A stretch of 64,000 bases of DNA from Letharia columbiana (Eukaryota > Ascomycota > Lecanoromycetes > Lecanorales > Parmeliaceae). Shown in pieces: positions 1 to 11,511 of this stretch (position 1 is its first letter; the number at the start of each line of letters is the position of its first letter). Under the pieces are notes generated by a model, which saw nothing but the letters and a program-made list of their open reading frames with translations, was not told where the DNA came from and ran no database searches. A program made the translations under genes and the position numbers. The stretch spans positions 1 through 64,000 of the forward strand of contig NW_023501093.1 of assembly GCF_014066305.1 (NCBI RefSeq), written 5' to 3'.

Positions 1-410
1 CACCCTTGGGATCTGGGGCTGTTTTTTCTTTTGCAAAAGAGAAGAGAATTCAATTACTTAGGAAGCTGCTTGTAGATTGGGAAAGGGTCTGCGCATAAGA
101 TGGATACAAAGGCGGTCCTGTGAGACAGAGAGACTTCGCTCTGCCTGTGTGTGCATTTGCATTGTCTCTTATTGCTCTTATAGTAAAGGAATTGGACGGT
201 GAGATGGGATCTCATGATCTTCATTGCGTTTGTCTGCTACATGCCTTGGCATTTGCCCTAGCGGCCACACGTTTACCACCATTAGAAAGACCGATCTTCA
301 GCTGCTTGGCAGCACAAAGACGAATGAATATCGTAGAACGCTCTAGCAAAGGAACGCTGTGAGGATGGAAGCATGGCGTCCGCATAGCCGGCCTGCTGTG
401 GGTACCATTC
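1..410. other. No gene seen
   Basis: Only short ORFs without domain-like content. It lies downstream of the first family gene and probably holds its 3' untranslated region. Confidence 0.4.
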
Positions 411-1277
411 TCAGTCCGTGATGACGATGCTCTCGTGCAACCCCTGTCCGTCGCCGTTCCCAGTGGCTGGAGTCATGCTCATCGAAGCAAATCCTTGGTC
501 AGCGAATCCACCATGGAACGCAGCCTGAGATCCATGGTCATGACTGCTAGACCCACCGAAAGCGAGAAAGTCGTCGAACATAGCACTATCATGGGCACCA
601 TCAAAGCCCATACCACCACTAGAAGGATACTGAAAGGCGCCAGTGGGGGCAGTAGATTCCGGAGTGCCTTCTTGACCCATGGGCTCCTCCTTGATAGGCT
701 CGGCTTTGATAGGTTCAGCTTTGACCGTGATGCTGGACTCGGCTTTGACATTGCCAAGGCCTTCGTCGTCGTCGGTGTTGAAGTTGGAGTTGGTCTCAGC
801 ATACTGGTCTAGTTTGCGCTTCTTGCTGCAGGTGCCGGCGGAAGGAGAGGTTTTGCGACGAGGAGAGGGAATGGGAGTGTCGCGGATGCCGGAGGCGGTG
901 GTGCCACCGCTCTGGCTCTGATGGATGCCGTTGGCCTTCATCATGCGTTCGTAACGCTTAGCACTAGGGACATGGTCAGCTGGAGGTTGCGTGTGGTAGA
1001 ATGAGAGCTTGGGTAAAGGAGTCTGAGATTCCTCTTGAAAATGTGGAGAGGAGCTTGAACCGAGCAAGAGAAAAGAGCTGTGCCTGTGAAGAGACTTACG
1101 CGGCGCCTTTACTGACGATGTTGCACTCCTTAGCGACCTCGGTGAAATCGACCTGATGGCAGTCAGCGTCGCAGAAGTAAGTGAGGATTGTAGGTAGGAG
1201 CTTACCTTCCCATTGTTGCTGTAGCGGATACAGCTTATTAGGAATTTGAACTGCTCCTCGTTGCTGGCGGGAGCCAT
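411..1277 (-). CDS. Myb/SANT-like small nuclear protein, paralogue A
   Basis: Three exons: 1206-1277, 1100-1152 and 411-963, giving 225 residues. Introns are GTAAGC...CAG and GTAAGT...TAG, and the exon lengths sum to a multiple of three. Residues ~1-55 form a three-helix Myb/SANT-like segment (EEQFKFLISCIRY; VDFTEVAKEC; AAAKRYERMMKANG). The tail has a basic patch (SPRRKTSP, SKKRKLD), then acidic stretches with VKAE, VKAE, IKAE and IKEE in a row, which are SUMO-consensus tetrapeptides. The C-terminus is rich in Gly, Ser, His and Phe. I recognise this as a common, uncharacterised Pezizomycotina protein type; DNA or chromatin binding is inferred from fold and composition only. The ATG at 1277 is the conventional start. 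An open in-frame extension upstream is listed separately. Confidence 0.75.
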   Translation of the reverse strand: MAPASNEEQFKFLISCIRYSNNGKVSSYLQSSLTSATLTAIRSISPRSLRSATSSVKAPRKSLHRHSSFLLLGSSSSPHFQEESQTPLPKLSFYHTQPPADHVPSAKRYERMMKANGIHQSQSGGTTASGIRDTPIPSPRRKTSPSAGTCSKKRKLDQYAETNSNFNTDDDEGLGNVKAESSITVKAEPIKAEPIKEEPMGQEGTPESTAPTGAFQYPSSGGMGFDGAHDSAMFDDFLAFGGSSSHDHGSQAAFHGGFADQGFASMSMTPATGNGDGQGLHESIVITD

Positions 1278-1967
1278 CTTGATAAAGTGGATAAAGCGGA
1301 CGACAACTGAGGAAAGCGGTATGTCTTTTGTGGTAGGGACGTCTCTATGTTCGTCTGTGTTTTGGTCCGGATCTTGGTTTGGGTCTTTGTCCCGGTCTTG
1401 GTGTGGGTCTTGGTCTTTGGATTGGTCTTGGTCCGGATCTGGATCTGGATCTGAATCTGAATCTGGCTCTGGCTCTTGGTCCTCTGGATCTTCGTCTGGT
1501 AGGCCAAATGGATACTGGTCTTGGTAAGTCGAACGTTTGACTCGATACTTTGGTTGATATTCACGGCAGAAGGTACAGCGGCAGCAATCTTGAAAGGTTA
1601 GAAGATGAAGATGTCTTTAGGATACTGGGACTTACTTTCAATATCGCCGGGCGCGTCCAAGTATTTGTGCGCGAGTGAGTACTTGAATTTGCTAGGCTGG
1701 TAATGCTGTCAGTACAGGCCGTGCAGCAGACGTGGGTGAAAGAGCCCGTTGTGGTCTGCGGGGCAAGATTGTGAAGAACAAGAGGAGAAGAAAGGATCGG
1801 ATACGTACGTCGCGGTGAGAGATCACAAACCTGCCATGCTTTGAAGCCATAGCAAAAGAAACGGGTGCAGCTATGCGAAGCTTTTCAGGAAAACGAAGAG
1901 CTAATGGTTGCGTGCAGGGTGTTGTTTGCTCGGCTACAGAGGATCTAGCCTTGGCAGCCTTGTTCAT
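1278..1967 (-). CDS. Possible upstream exons giving paralogue A a long N-terminal extension
   Basis: An ATG at 1967 opens exon 1809-1967 (53 codons), which can splice over 1706-1808 to exon 1636-1705 and over 1589-1635 into 1588. From there the frame stays open to the ATG at 1277 and continues in frame into paralogue A. The predicted product has a Cys-rich stretch (NCCRCTFC) and then a long low-complexity run of DP, DQ and DPD units from a GGATCT/GGTCTT-type repeat. It may be a separate gene whose stop I have missed, a real extension, or transcribed 5' leader that happens to lack stops. I recognise no domain. The splice sites fit, but nothing else confirms them. Confidence 0.28.
1370..1495. 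repeat. Imperfect hexanucleotide repeat
   Basis: Tandem GGTCTT/GGATCT/GAATCT-type units directly upstream of the paralogue A start. In one minus-strand frame they encode Asp-Pro/Asp-Gln runs, in another Gln-Ile and Thr-Lys runs. Confidence 0.7.
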
Positions 1968-2443
1968 TGCGGTAGGCACCCTTTTCACTCCACGCAATGC
2001 TAATTCTGTGTTCTGACAAGAGAATAGGATAGGTATTTACTCGGGTACTTTACAGATAAGTGGACTAGTTGCTCCTCTTACATGGAATGGCACTGGAGAA
2101 CGCCTAAGCCGGTAGTCTCGGTTCGCTGTTTGCAAGGAAAACACAGTGATAGGATGTCTACTCTTATTGGTAGTAGCTGCTGTAAAGATCGTCACAGAGG
2201 CTCATAGATAGCCAGGGTAGCAAGGCTTCGATTCTGGAGACTACAGCAAGCTATGTCTCGTCTTCACAAGAGAATCTACACTGTAGTCCATCCACGCATC
2301 GCACAACGACGACAACCATACTCCAAAGACCACCACCACTAAGGCAAGCAGGCATCTTTCAAAGAAGTCGATCCTAAGCTATCCGAGCGATGCTATGGAG
2401 ACCTCTGTGTGCGTTGGAGACGTCAGGCAGCCTCCTCTTTGCC
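1968..2443. other. No gene seen
   Basis: Intergenic stretch between paralogues A and B. No ORF with recognisable content and no repeat. Confidence 0.4.
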
Positions 2444-3097
2444 TTACTGCTCAATCAAGGTTTCGGCTTCGCTTGCTGAACAACCATCAGTATGGGCTAC
2501 TGATAGCTGCAAGGGAGAAGGGAGGTACTTACAACGGCCCTCGGGATTGACGTTAGCAGCAGCAGCCTCATTCTTAGCGTTGAGCTGGTCGACCAGGCCT
2601 CCAGAGCTCTTGGCCTTCTTAGTGGAACGACGGGCTATACAGCAGGTCAGCTGTGGCACGTATCTCAAGCTCGTGAGGAGATTTTACCTTTGGCAGGGGT
2701 GCTGTCAGCTCGAGGAGTGCCAGCAGCCTTGCGTTTCTTGCTAGCCTTAGTGGGAGTTGCAGTAAGAGCAGTAGAACCCTCGCCGGCATTGTCGTCGTCT
2801 CCGTCAGCGGCAGGAGCGGCGGGAGCAGTGGCGAGCTTCTTGGCCAGACGGCCCCACATGACCTTCGCGTTCCTAGAGTCCTGATATCCCGAGTCAAGAG
2901 CTGCTTGGTCCCAGTTAACCTGTATAGTATCACGGTCAGAGAAGGAGAATGAGTGTGAGGATGAGCTCGAGAGCCATGACGATGAGATTGCAATATGAGG
3001 TGAGGGGATGAGTACTTACGAAGGCGGTGATGCTGCCTTCGAAGTTCTTGACCATGGCGGCCATGAGCTGAAGCTCCTTCTCGCTGAATTGAGACAT
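2444..3097 (-). CDS. Myb/SANT-like small nuclear protein, paralogue B
   Basis: Four exons: 3020-3097, 2688-2919, 2533-2634 and 2444-2475; 147 residues, exon sum in frame. The N-terminus MSQFSEKELQLMAAMVKNF is helix 1, VNWDQAALDSGYQ helix 2 and NAKVMWGRLAKKL helix 3. An Ala/Pro/Asp linker follows, then a Lys-rich tail (KASKKRKAAGTP, RRSTKKAKSS). The first intron falls between helices 1 and 2 in phase 0, as in other family members. It is one of the shorter copies. A chromatin or DNA-associated nuclear role is inferred from the basic tail and fold. The terminal exon is tiny and could be wrong: failing to splice intron 3 changes only the last residues. Confidence 0.7.
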
Positions 3098-6000
3098 GAG
3101 TGGATTGGATGTTTGTTGCTGGTAAGTGTCTGGGTCTCAGAAGGTGGATCAGCAATGCTCGAAGTCAGTGATCATGACAATCTGAGGGACGATGGTACTG
3201 ACACTGTACGGTAGGATGATGATTACGAATGAAGTAGCAGATGAGGAATCAGTGTATGAGTATCTTGTGCATGAAATTGCTTGTTGTTGTTGATGGTTGT
3301 CCGAGGAAGAAAGGAAGGGTGAAAGTTTGAAGTGAGAGTTCGCTGTGAAGTATTTTTATGTACCCACTAACGGGACGGGACTATCTACTTCCGGCCGGCC
3401 TTTTCAACCCCTCTCATGGTATATAAAAAGTCTACGAGCAGGTATCGTGCCTGTCCTGAAGACTTCGTCCTCATGGTGCCTGCTGTCTACAGCTGTCCAA
3501 CACGCCGAGCCTAGCGCCCAGTAAGAATAGGTAGCACTATAGCCAAGTTCTCCTTGCCAACATCTTCCTTGCTGCCACTCCAGATGCCGAAAATATGCAT
3601 CCGTTTGTTTTGTTCATCGCGCGAGTTGGATTTTTACCCTGTCCAATCTTCTATGACCACTCTTGCACCTTCTACCTCTTCTCAAGTACCAGCATCCCAT
3701 AAGTGCTCTTCCATGTCTACCACAGCCTCCGTTGCTCGATGCTCGATGATCTAAGAGTAAATCGATGTCGTCTGGCGGTAGAAGAGGGCGGCATGCTGAG
3801 GGGAGTCCTGTCTAGGAGGCGAGCCTGCTACCTGAGGAGGCACTGCTTGAGTCTATGTTAGCTGCAGCTATTCTTGATGCTGTGTGAGCCAATAGCGGGT
3901 AGATTACCGATGCTCATGTTGCCTGCGAGGGTGGATTGACCTCGAGTAAGGACAACGGGGGCTACGTTGTCTGAGGTGGGAGGGGTGGTGCAAACGTGGT
4001 ATATAGGTTGACTGTACGTGCTGCGATTCTCGCTGCTCGTTCACCAGCACAATGTGAGTCATCCACTCCCGATGAGATAGCATACAAGTGAGAGCGGTAA
4101 AGGTGTAGTTTATAGACCGACGATAGAAGTGGCGTTGGCTCGTGCAAAGTGCGCACTATACAGGAGTGTGTCGAGACAAGATGCGTGTAAAGCGCAGTGC
4201 AATTTATGCCGTCGGCATCCGAATCTCTGGTTGGTCTTGGTCTCCCAGCTTGCTGAAAGCGAAATTCTGGCTTTCTAGATGCGCGCGTGAGTTTCTGGCC
4301 CGTGGAAAGTACTGTTTTTGTCAGGCAATCGTTGCTGAGCTGACGAGCGCCGAGTTCGTGGATCTATATTCTCAACTATAGCGGAGCGATGAGGAGACGA
4401 CGGCGTTAAGGAGTGTTGGCTTCAGCATGTGGAGCTAGTAATGTCTTTCGCGTAGCTTGCTGTATCGTCGAGCTGGAGCGCAGAGGCCCAAGTTGGTATC
4501 TTCTCTGCCGTTTTGTCGGATATTTCAGAATGAAAGGCACACGCTGCCCTGGTGCTAGCGACTTATTCTCTCGCATTGTTCACAAGCGTGTAGAGATACT
4601 TCAGGTTTTGGTAGTCGCCGCGCGAGTATTGCTGCCAACATTGTAATACCAGATCGGACTATGGTCCATGGTTCGTCTGTTGATTTTTCCAGTGCCGTAG
4701 TGCTTTAGACTGTGGTACCGACTGTGCTGGTTGCTGGGGGATTGTTGTACATGAGGTAGGTTTGGTCTGATTCTGAAGGCCTTGAGTCTCTGCAAAACAG
4801 AAGGTACCTTGGGATGCCCGTTGAGGTTGGTTGCTGATCCCAAGAATGCATTTGGAAAAAAGTCTTTGTGTATCTGACCGCCAGCTTTTCTAGGAAAATA
4901 TCGCTGATTTCGATCCCTGCCTGACCAACGAGTTGGGCTGATGAGTGCGCATTCGTAAATCTCGAGTCACAACTCCGCTGAAAATTCTGACTAGACAACA
5001 GTGTCTAAACGTATGGAGGTCGAGCGAAAATCCAGTCCTGCTCTCGTGTAGCTGGCTGTAGTGACGAGGCCCGATAACATAGGAAACGATCCTGAAAGAA
5101 ACGTTTTTGTATCCGATCACTACCCTGGGAATATTGTTGGCCACCTGACGACGATGGTAAGAGGAAGCGATTACCGACTGAAACTCTATAGGATTGTGTG
5201 CAGTATGACGACGCCAATCCATGCGAGCTCGGTTGAGATCTCCGTTTTGGAAAGGTATAGTTGTGTATCTAGTCATCAGTCTAGGGAGTCTGTTGGCCTT
5301 CAAATGCGGAGCTTCTTGCGTAGCTATGACAGAGCGACGAGTACGCTTATCAACTTTGTATAGGGAAACGTAGTTGTCAGTGGCCATGGTGTTTGCTTTT
5401 TGCTTCTGAGTGGTTACGGATGTTGATGATGTAGGATGGAGGAGTTGATCAGAAGGTAGAATTGTTTGGTTGTGAACCCTGGTCACAATTTTCTCGGCAC
5501 ATATTCTTGTCGAGGCAGGGCTCGCCAATGTTCCCTTTGGGAAACGAGGTCATCAGCAGCAGCAAGGTCACCCCTGGTCAGTTGAGAACCCACAGGACCA
5601 GTTTTGACATGCTTTTTGCTCTTGAAGGTTGCGGTTGTTGATGATGTAAGATGGACGGGTTGAACTTGTTTTGGTTGTTAGCCCTCTCGGCACATGTTCG
5701 TGTCGGGGCTGAGGTTGCCAATTCTGTTGGGAAACGAGGTCATCAGCAGCAACGAGGGCATCGCTGGTCGGTTGAGAACTGGAGGACCGATTTTGACATG
5801 CTAGACTCTGGACCATAGTGGCCGGAAGCATCAAGGAATCCTTTAGCTATGAACATCTGTCTATGGTTGAGACGAGAGATGGCGAGTGGTATTTTTGACC
5901 CGGTACTGAGGCTAGAACCTCAAATCGAGTCAGCAATAGGATGAAAACAGGCCAGAAGAGTGCCTTACTTGATGATAAAACTGCTTTGCGTGTGGCATAC

Positions 6001-8297
6001 AGAAGACGCAAGTGGCCCGACTTCTTGATCAAGGTTGGAGACAGAGAGGTGGAGAACTCTACCCACTCTGTGATGTACTGAGCCGTTGTTGGCGGATTTT
6101 TCTGAATGCCTGTGTCAGATCTTGGGCTTCTGCCGCAGCATCGGTAATGTCCGTAGGTCAAGATGCTGTCTGGTGTACAGAGGCAAGGATGCTCTGGGTG
6201 AGTAAAACCCTTTGGATTCGAGCAGGATCAGGAAATCCGGAAAATGGATAAGGCAATACGCCCAAACATTGTCCGTGTAAGGTGGCAGGACACTCTACGG
6301 TTGACACAGATAAGGTTCGGATAGCGTTTGGAAATGACCGAAAGTCTTGACTGCTTTTCGCGTTTCTGACACGAATGAAGGCCACTCAAGCTGGTGATAG
6401 AATTCTGCTGTTCGAGGGTAATACTACCAGTGTACACAGCCAGGTGAAGGGTGAAAATCAAGATAGAACTTAGAGGTGATGATGGATGAGTATGTATCTA
6501 TAAGAGCCACTGTGTTGGCATGGATGAGACCCAAGTAATGGAAGTGAAAAAGCGGACATGCACCGTCAAGGAGATGTGGCACAAGACGAAGGGGCTTGTA
6601 GAGGTATATCCTGTAATGGAAGGACCCTCCCTTGATGATTATTGATGAAGGACGATGTCCCAGAGTGGGTGTGGTTGTGTAGGGAGAAGGTTAGTTCTGG
6701 TGGGAGATGCAGGCTTAAGTACCCGCCAAAGCCCGCGCTAAGGGCATTCATTTCCCGGTGCCAGCTTCATTGGGACTTGCGTGAAGGATTAAGACGAATA
6801 TGTCCCCGGTGAATACTCAACCTGTAGGAATAGAATTAAAGATAGGTGCTAGGCAGACTTCAGACGGTCTCAGAATCACAGTTTAGCTTCATATTTTGGC
6901 ACTTTGGGTTCAGAGAGAGCCATCCACAGTAGCACTTGCATACACTGCAGGTAGAGACCCTAAATGAAATTCTATCTGGAGATGATGAACGGACAGACTG
7001 CTTGCGGCCTTTCTATCGTGCATGGGCCTGGAATCCTGTCGCTTTGGGCTGGAGAATGGTGCTTACAGGATCATCCACATGGGCAAGGCTTCTAGAAGCC
7101 GCTATCTAGAACTGGTAGATACCATGGGCTGCTGTTTGTTTGTTGGGGGGGGGGCTCGAGCCATTTCTGCATGCCAGTAATGGTAAATCCTGACCTACAT
7201 AGCATCCCGTTCTCTCTACATCGTCAACAGTCATAGTTTCTTTATCAGAGACTATGCATAGTCAGGCAAGCAGCCAGTGAAAAACACTGCGTATATCACA
7301 TGCTTTAAGGAATTGACAAGTTCGGTATCTCGTTATCTGATGGTCATTGTAGAAATTCTGGTCCACATTCTTTGAAACGTCTTGCTTTTGTTTGAATGCT
7401 CTCAGACGGGCAGTCAAGGAAACAGATAGAATGTGCCATATTCTCCCTAAAAATAGGGGGAACCAAGTATTCCTTGTATGGTATCATTTGTAAAGACTGT
7501 GGTACATGGGTCATATATTGTCTTGCTTTGAATGCATTCCATATTGTTCTGTCTGTTGGAAAGGAAAGTACTGTCTACTTGAGACCACTTCATTCTTGAT
7601 CAAAGGGAAAACGATATTATAGCAGCAACTAAGGGAAGACTGTCCCAAACAAAAGGTTCTCCTGGAAAGACACTCAGAGAGAGCTATCAATGGCGAGGAC
7701 TTGGATCTAAGGACATCAATCTTGGGGATGATTACTTCCTTGGAGAAAGGACAACTTGTTGTGGCGCTTAAAGTAGACATGAGAAAAGTCAGACGTGACG
7801 AATAAACGCTTCACTGAGTAGGATCAACAGATACAGAAGCAGCTCATTGCATGGTATGATAGGAAGGCATGTTGGAGGCACGAGTGAACCTCTGGACAGC
7901 TCAGTAAAATGTGGCACGCTATGCTAGCGTTCCCGGCGCACATAAGCAGCCATTGCAGCACGACAATTCCATCCTTCAGGGATTGCTCTTAAACACGATA
8001 ACCATGCATAGACACATCTGTCCGTCCATATGTGTGTCTCAACGATGGAAAGTTGGTGCTTCCACATGTTGTCGATGATGCCAGCCAAATGCCATGCTCT
8101 TAAACCATTCCATCAAGGTAGAATCCCCCGAAGAACAAAGAATAGCGAGTGTATTTCTGAGGCATGGTGTCGAAAAGCTTGAGCAAAGACGGATACTTAT
8201 TGACGAGAGCTGGATGTCCCGGACGATGACCAGTATGGATGAGAGTTAATCCTGAAAGGGGGTTAGTATCTGGAACAGGGGAATGATGCCGCAGTGC
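3098..8297. other. Gene-poor 5.2-kb stretch
   Basis: No convincing gene. The longest ORF runs on the minus strand from an ATG at 5387 to 4890 (165 residues); it resembles nothing I know and shows no splice signals or domain. A cluster of minus-strand ORFs at 5847-6461 looks like decayed coding sequence but I cannot assign it. A TATATAAAAAG motif lies near 3420, and a ten-G run near 7144. A degenerate tandem duplication at about 5.4-5.8 kb is listed separately. Confidence 0.4.
5395..5800. repeat. Two imperfect tandem copies of a ~190-215 bp unit
   Basis: The blocks TTTTTGCTTCTG/TTTTTGCTCTTG, GTTGATGATGTAGGATGG/GTTGATGATGTAAGATGG, TGGGAAACGAGGTCATCAGC and GAGAACYSRCAGGACC recur in the same order. 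Anchors are offset by ~215 bp at one end and ~189 bp at the other, so indels have accumulated. The origin is unknown. Confidence 0.7.
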
Positions 8298-8734
8298 TTA
8301 CTCGGCCCAATCCATATCGTTCTTGACCTCGTTGCCAGGCTTGATCCCCATCTTCTTCGTTGCTTCCATACTTACGAGGTCAGTATAGGCCGTTCGGAGG
8401 CTGCGCAGTAAGGCACTTACAGCTTTGGATCCAGCTCGCCTTCTTTGTTATTGCTGTCGATGTTCATCTCATCGACTCCTTGCCCTTTGGTGTCGCTCAT
8501 TTGCTGATTGCTTGCCCCTTGTTGGTCAGACTGGGCGCTTTGATTCATCTTGTGATCTTCCGCGCAGTGTCTCTTGGCACCGAGTAAACCCGCTTCATGA
8601 GCTCCTCCGCCCTCTGTATCTTCCACGTTTCTCTTTCTCTTTGTCAGCTTAGAAAGGCTTGCTTTATGCTCTTCCTCAAGAGATGCGCTGTGTGAATCAA
8701 TAACTCTATCTTCCGATCGGGTGCTGGAAGACAT
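8298..8734 (-). CDS. Small charged hypothetical protein
   Basis: Two exons, 8421-8734 and 8298-8370, joined across a GTAAGT...AAG intron in frame; 128 residues. The start is the first ATG of the open frame; the longer open frame upstream has no ATG. The sequence is hydrophilic with a basic patch (LTKRKRN), a Gln/Asn/Ser-rich centre and the ending NDMDWAE. It lies among the Myb/SANT-like paralogues and has a similar charged tail composition. I see no three-helix segment, so it may be a derived or truncated relative, or unrelated. Confidence 0.45.
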
Positions 8735-8868
8735 GGCCTTGCGTGTGTTGGTGAACAGGGATGGGTGTTGTAGAGGGCTTTTCTCGTCGAAGAGATTTAT
8801 CGTCCCTATGGAAGTTGACTCGATTTTGCCGGATGTGCAGGTATGTGCAGTCAGCGTCTGTGCAGTTC

Positions 8869-8929
8869 TGAAGGTTTGGGAAGTCAAGTGGTAGGTGCAA
8901 TTTTGAAGGTTTGGGAAGTCAAGTGGTAG
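8869..8929. repeat. 26-bp direct repeat
   Basis: TGAAGGTTTGGGAAGTCAAG plus GTGGTAG occurs at about 8869 and again at about 8904, 35 bp apart, upstream of the small charged gene. Confidence 0.8.
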
Positions 8930-9168
8930 CCGTTCAGGAGTGCTTCGGGGTTGTCTGTTAGGGTTGCTTGCCCTTTCATATGTCTCAAACAACGGTAGGA
9001 GTCTAGAATAGTGTGTGTGAAGAGGCGATTTGGTCTGGAAATTTACAGCGTTGTTGTGGGAGCACTTGAAGCTAGTGAAGGATCCGCACTAGTCCATTTT
9101 TGTTTCCATCACATTTAGTCCATTACACTGTGCTACTCTATTTAATTGACAAGGCTACTAAAGCAAAA

Positions 9169-9828
9169 TCAGTTCTCCCAAAGAGGCTCTATCTTGACAA
9201 CTGGCTCTGGCTTTACTGCAACAAGCTCTGGCGAAATCTGGGATGTTTCCACTGGAGAGTACTGCAGCAGATTGCCATGGTTCACAAAAGCTGCTGACTC
9301 CAGGGACATCTGTTGCATCGCGTCAGCATCTGCACTATCGTCCGGCGACCACGTCCCATCCTCCTCTCCACCGAGCTCCGCCTTGATCTCCGGCTCCGGC
9401 TTGACAAAATGCTCCTCCTTGACAGTCTGCTCAACGCCTGACATCGCATCCATATTCTCCTCTTTATCCGCCTTGAAGACTGTCCCTTGATGCTCTTCTG
9501 TCTGTGTCTTGTTCTTGTCAGATTTGTCGGGCTTCGATGTCCTCTGACGGGGAACGGCGGCTCTGGCCTTGCGTGGGGCAGGTGCGACACCCTCCATCTG
9601 CTGCTTGAAGCGAGAGTAGCGCATGCGGGCGGCGTGACCGTTGGTGATGTCTAGCTGATCAGCAACCTGCTGCCAGTCGATCTATGAAGCTGAGTAAGTA
9701 TATTAATTATGGCATTATTCAGAAGAACGGCTTACCGATTTGAGGTCTAGCTGTTTCATGATGACATAGAGGAATTTAGAGATGGCGCCATCAGTTGGCA
9801 TGGTGCGGTTCCTCCTAAGGCTTGCCAT
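9169..9828 (-). CDS. Myb/SANT-like small nuclear protein, paralogue D
   Basis: Two exons, 9736-9828 and 9169-9681, split by a GTAAGC...TAG intron in phase 0; 201 residues. A second Met (MPTDGA) at 9801 is an equally good start. Helix 1 is ISKFLYVIMKQLDLKS, helix 2 IDWQQVADQLDI, helix 3 HAARMRYSRFKQQMEG, close to the classical three-helix pattern. A basic linker (PRKARAAVPRQRTSK) leads to an acidic tail with VKEE, VKPE, IKAE, VKPE and VKIE, the densest run of SUMO-consensus motifs in the window. I know the N-terminal segment as frequent in uncharacterised Pezizomycotina proteins. DNA binding is inferred. Confidence 0.78.
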
Positions 9829-10805
9829 ACTGGAGTCTGATCTTGAAGAGTGTTCGAGAAGACGAAGAAGGATGGGTGTGAAGATCTGGTGAGTAATCTT
9901 ATCTTGCTGGATCGGGGCTCAATAACGAGTGCACAGCGCGTGGTATGATTGTGGTAGGGGAGGTCTGTTGGAGGATATTGATGCGAGTGAAGTGGAGTGA
10001 TGGGACCTAGAAATAGGTGAGCCTATTGACCGCTAACTTGGGCACGCACGCACCAGTAATGAAAGCTTTGCTGTCGCGCAAAGCGACATCAAAGACGTGG
10101 AAAGCCTGAAGCTTTGTTCGTCGGCTTCCTGCATCAAGCGAAGAATCTCTGCAGAGACTCTAGAACGAATAAAAGCAAACACGACAAAGTTATTGCCGCC
10201 GCTTCTTCGTTTTCAGTGTAGCCGATAACGCCTTCTAGATATGCATCGGGATCGATGGTGGAGGAAATTGCGCATGGGCATGTTTCGAGAACGATTGATC
10301 CGTCCGCGAGGCTTGCAGTATCTCTGGTGCGATGCCACAAAGCGAAAAGAAAGACTGGAGCCACAGGTCAGAAGCAGTACAAAGCTCGTATAGCTCGATG
10401 ATCATCTGGGATGATTGAGAAGCCTCGAGATCATTGACGGCAAGGATCTCCGCCCATATATTTCATACATTGACATCTGACCAATGCTACAGCCTGGTAA
10501 ACATTGGAGAGCACCAAAAACCTCTGCGTATCTATGCAATTACTCACTCACAGAAGTTGCAGGAAGAGCCGAGTCAAGGTTGTTATCGATTACAGATTCA
10601 CTTCCTGGGTGATCGACAGCTAACATAAAACCCTTGATCACCATCCACTTCATCTTACTCTGATCATCCTCTACCTTTAACTCACTCACCTCCCAACAAT
10701 CTCAAGAATACGCCCTTCACCGACCTCGTGCTCCAAAACATATCTTCTCCTCACATCTAAGCTCATTCAAACTCCTTTCTTACCACCACCACCATTCGAT
10801 CCATT
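9829..10805. other. Divergent intergenic region of paralogues D and E
   Basis: No supported gene. A minus-strand ORF at 10134-10364 (76 codons) has no recognisable feature. The last ~180 bases before 10806 are pyrimidine-rich (CTCACCTC, CTTCTTACC types), as often found upstream of fungal starts. Confidence 0.45.
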
Positions 10806-11511
10806 ATGCCTTGGGACGATGTTCGCGAAAAGCGGCTGTTGATCGAGCTGATTACGATCACCAATCCAGCCGTTACTCGCTCTACCTGGGACACCATTGC
10901 AGCAGTCATGGGAGACGGTTTAACGGGCGAGGCTTGCCGGTAGGTTCTATGATTCTTACATCTCTTTCTCCAGCTGTACCGACGTCTCTACTGTGCCATA
11001 ACGGTCAAAGTATCACCTCAGACGCTCGACCCGGCACCCGAGCTCTGCCTCCAGATACTGCCTTACTCACTTCAATCTCATCCATCCACTAACGTCCCAC
11101 TCAGCCAGAAATTCCAATCCATCAAACGCACCGTCAAACCCGCCAACAGCACCACCACCACCCCCGACGGCACCACCGCCTCCAAAGCCGCCAAGGCCAC
11201 CAAGCCGAAACCCTCAACCTCCTCCGGCACCGCAACCAAAACCCGCAAGCGCAAGGCCAACGTCAGACGACGACGACGACGACGACGACGACGAAGGAGC
11301 GAGCCTCTTCACGCCAATGGCGCAGAAGAAGATGAAGTCGGAAAAGAAGGTCGGCGGCGAAGCCGAGGTGGACGGCATCGGCGCCGAAATTTTCAAAGCT
11401 GAAGCAGGGGGGAGAGGGCATTGATCTGGAGTGTGACGAGTATGTCCTCTTGACCCCTCTCTCGATCTTGTTACGCTAACACTCTACAGTCTCTACGACG
11501 CCGTTGCTTGA
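10806..11511 (+). CDS. Myb/SANT-like small nuclear protein, paralogue E (frame broken downstream)
   Basis: Exon 1, 10806-10939, encodes MPWDDVREKRLLIELITI (helix 1), TWDTIAAVMGDGL (helix 2) and TGEACR. A phase-2 intron to 11104 leads to QKFQSIKR and a Thr/Ala/Lys tail (KTRKRKA). As written the frame then reads a (GAC)9 tract as poly-Arg and stops at 11402 (143 residues). Shifted by one base, the same tract reads poly-Asp and continues ASLFTPMAQKKMKSEKK, which matches the acidic tails of the paralogues. A further one-base shift at the G6 run (11406-11411) and an intron ending at 11490 would give LECDDLYDAVA and a stop at 11511. So the gene is frameshifted, carries assembly errors in repeats, or uses a cryptic intron (GTCAG... 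to GCGCAG) that removes the tract. Confidence 0.55.
11266..11294 (+). repeat. (GAC)9 trinucleotide tract
   Basis: Nine uninterrupted GAC units inside the paralogue E coding exon. The reading frame decides between poly-Asp and poly-Arg. Confidence 0.85.

Noticed and set aside
4890..5528. 212-codon minus-strand ORF as a real gene
   Set aside because: No domain, no splice signals, overlaps the degenerate repeat region, and its first codons fall in a duplicated unit.
8869..8929. Paired 26-bp direct repeat as a mobile-element footprint or operator
   Set aside because: Only two copies, no inverted ends or flanking duplication; local slippage duplication is simpler.
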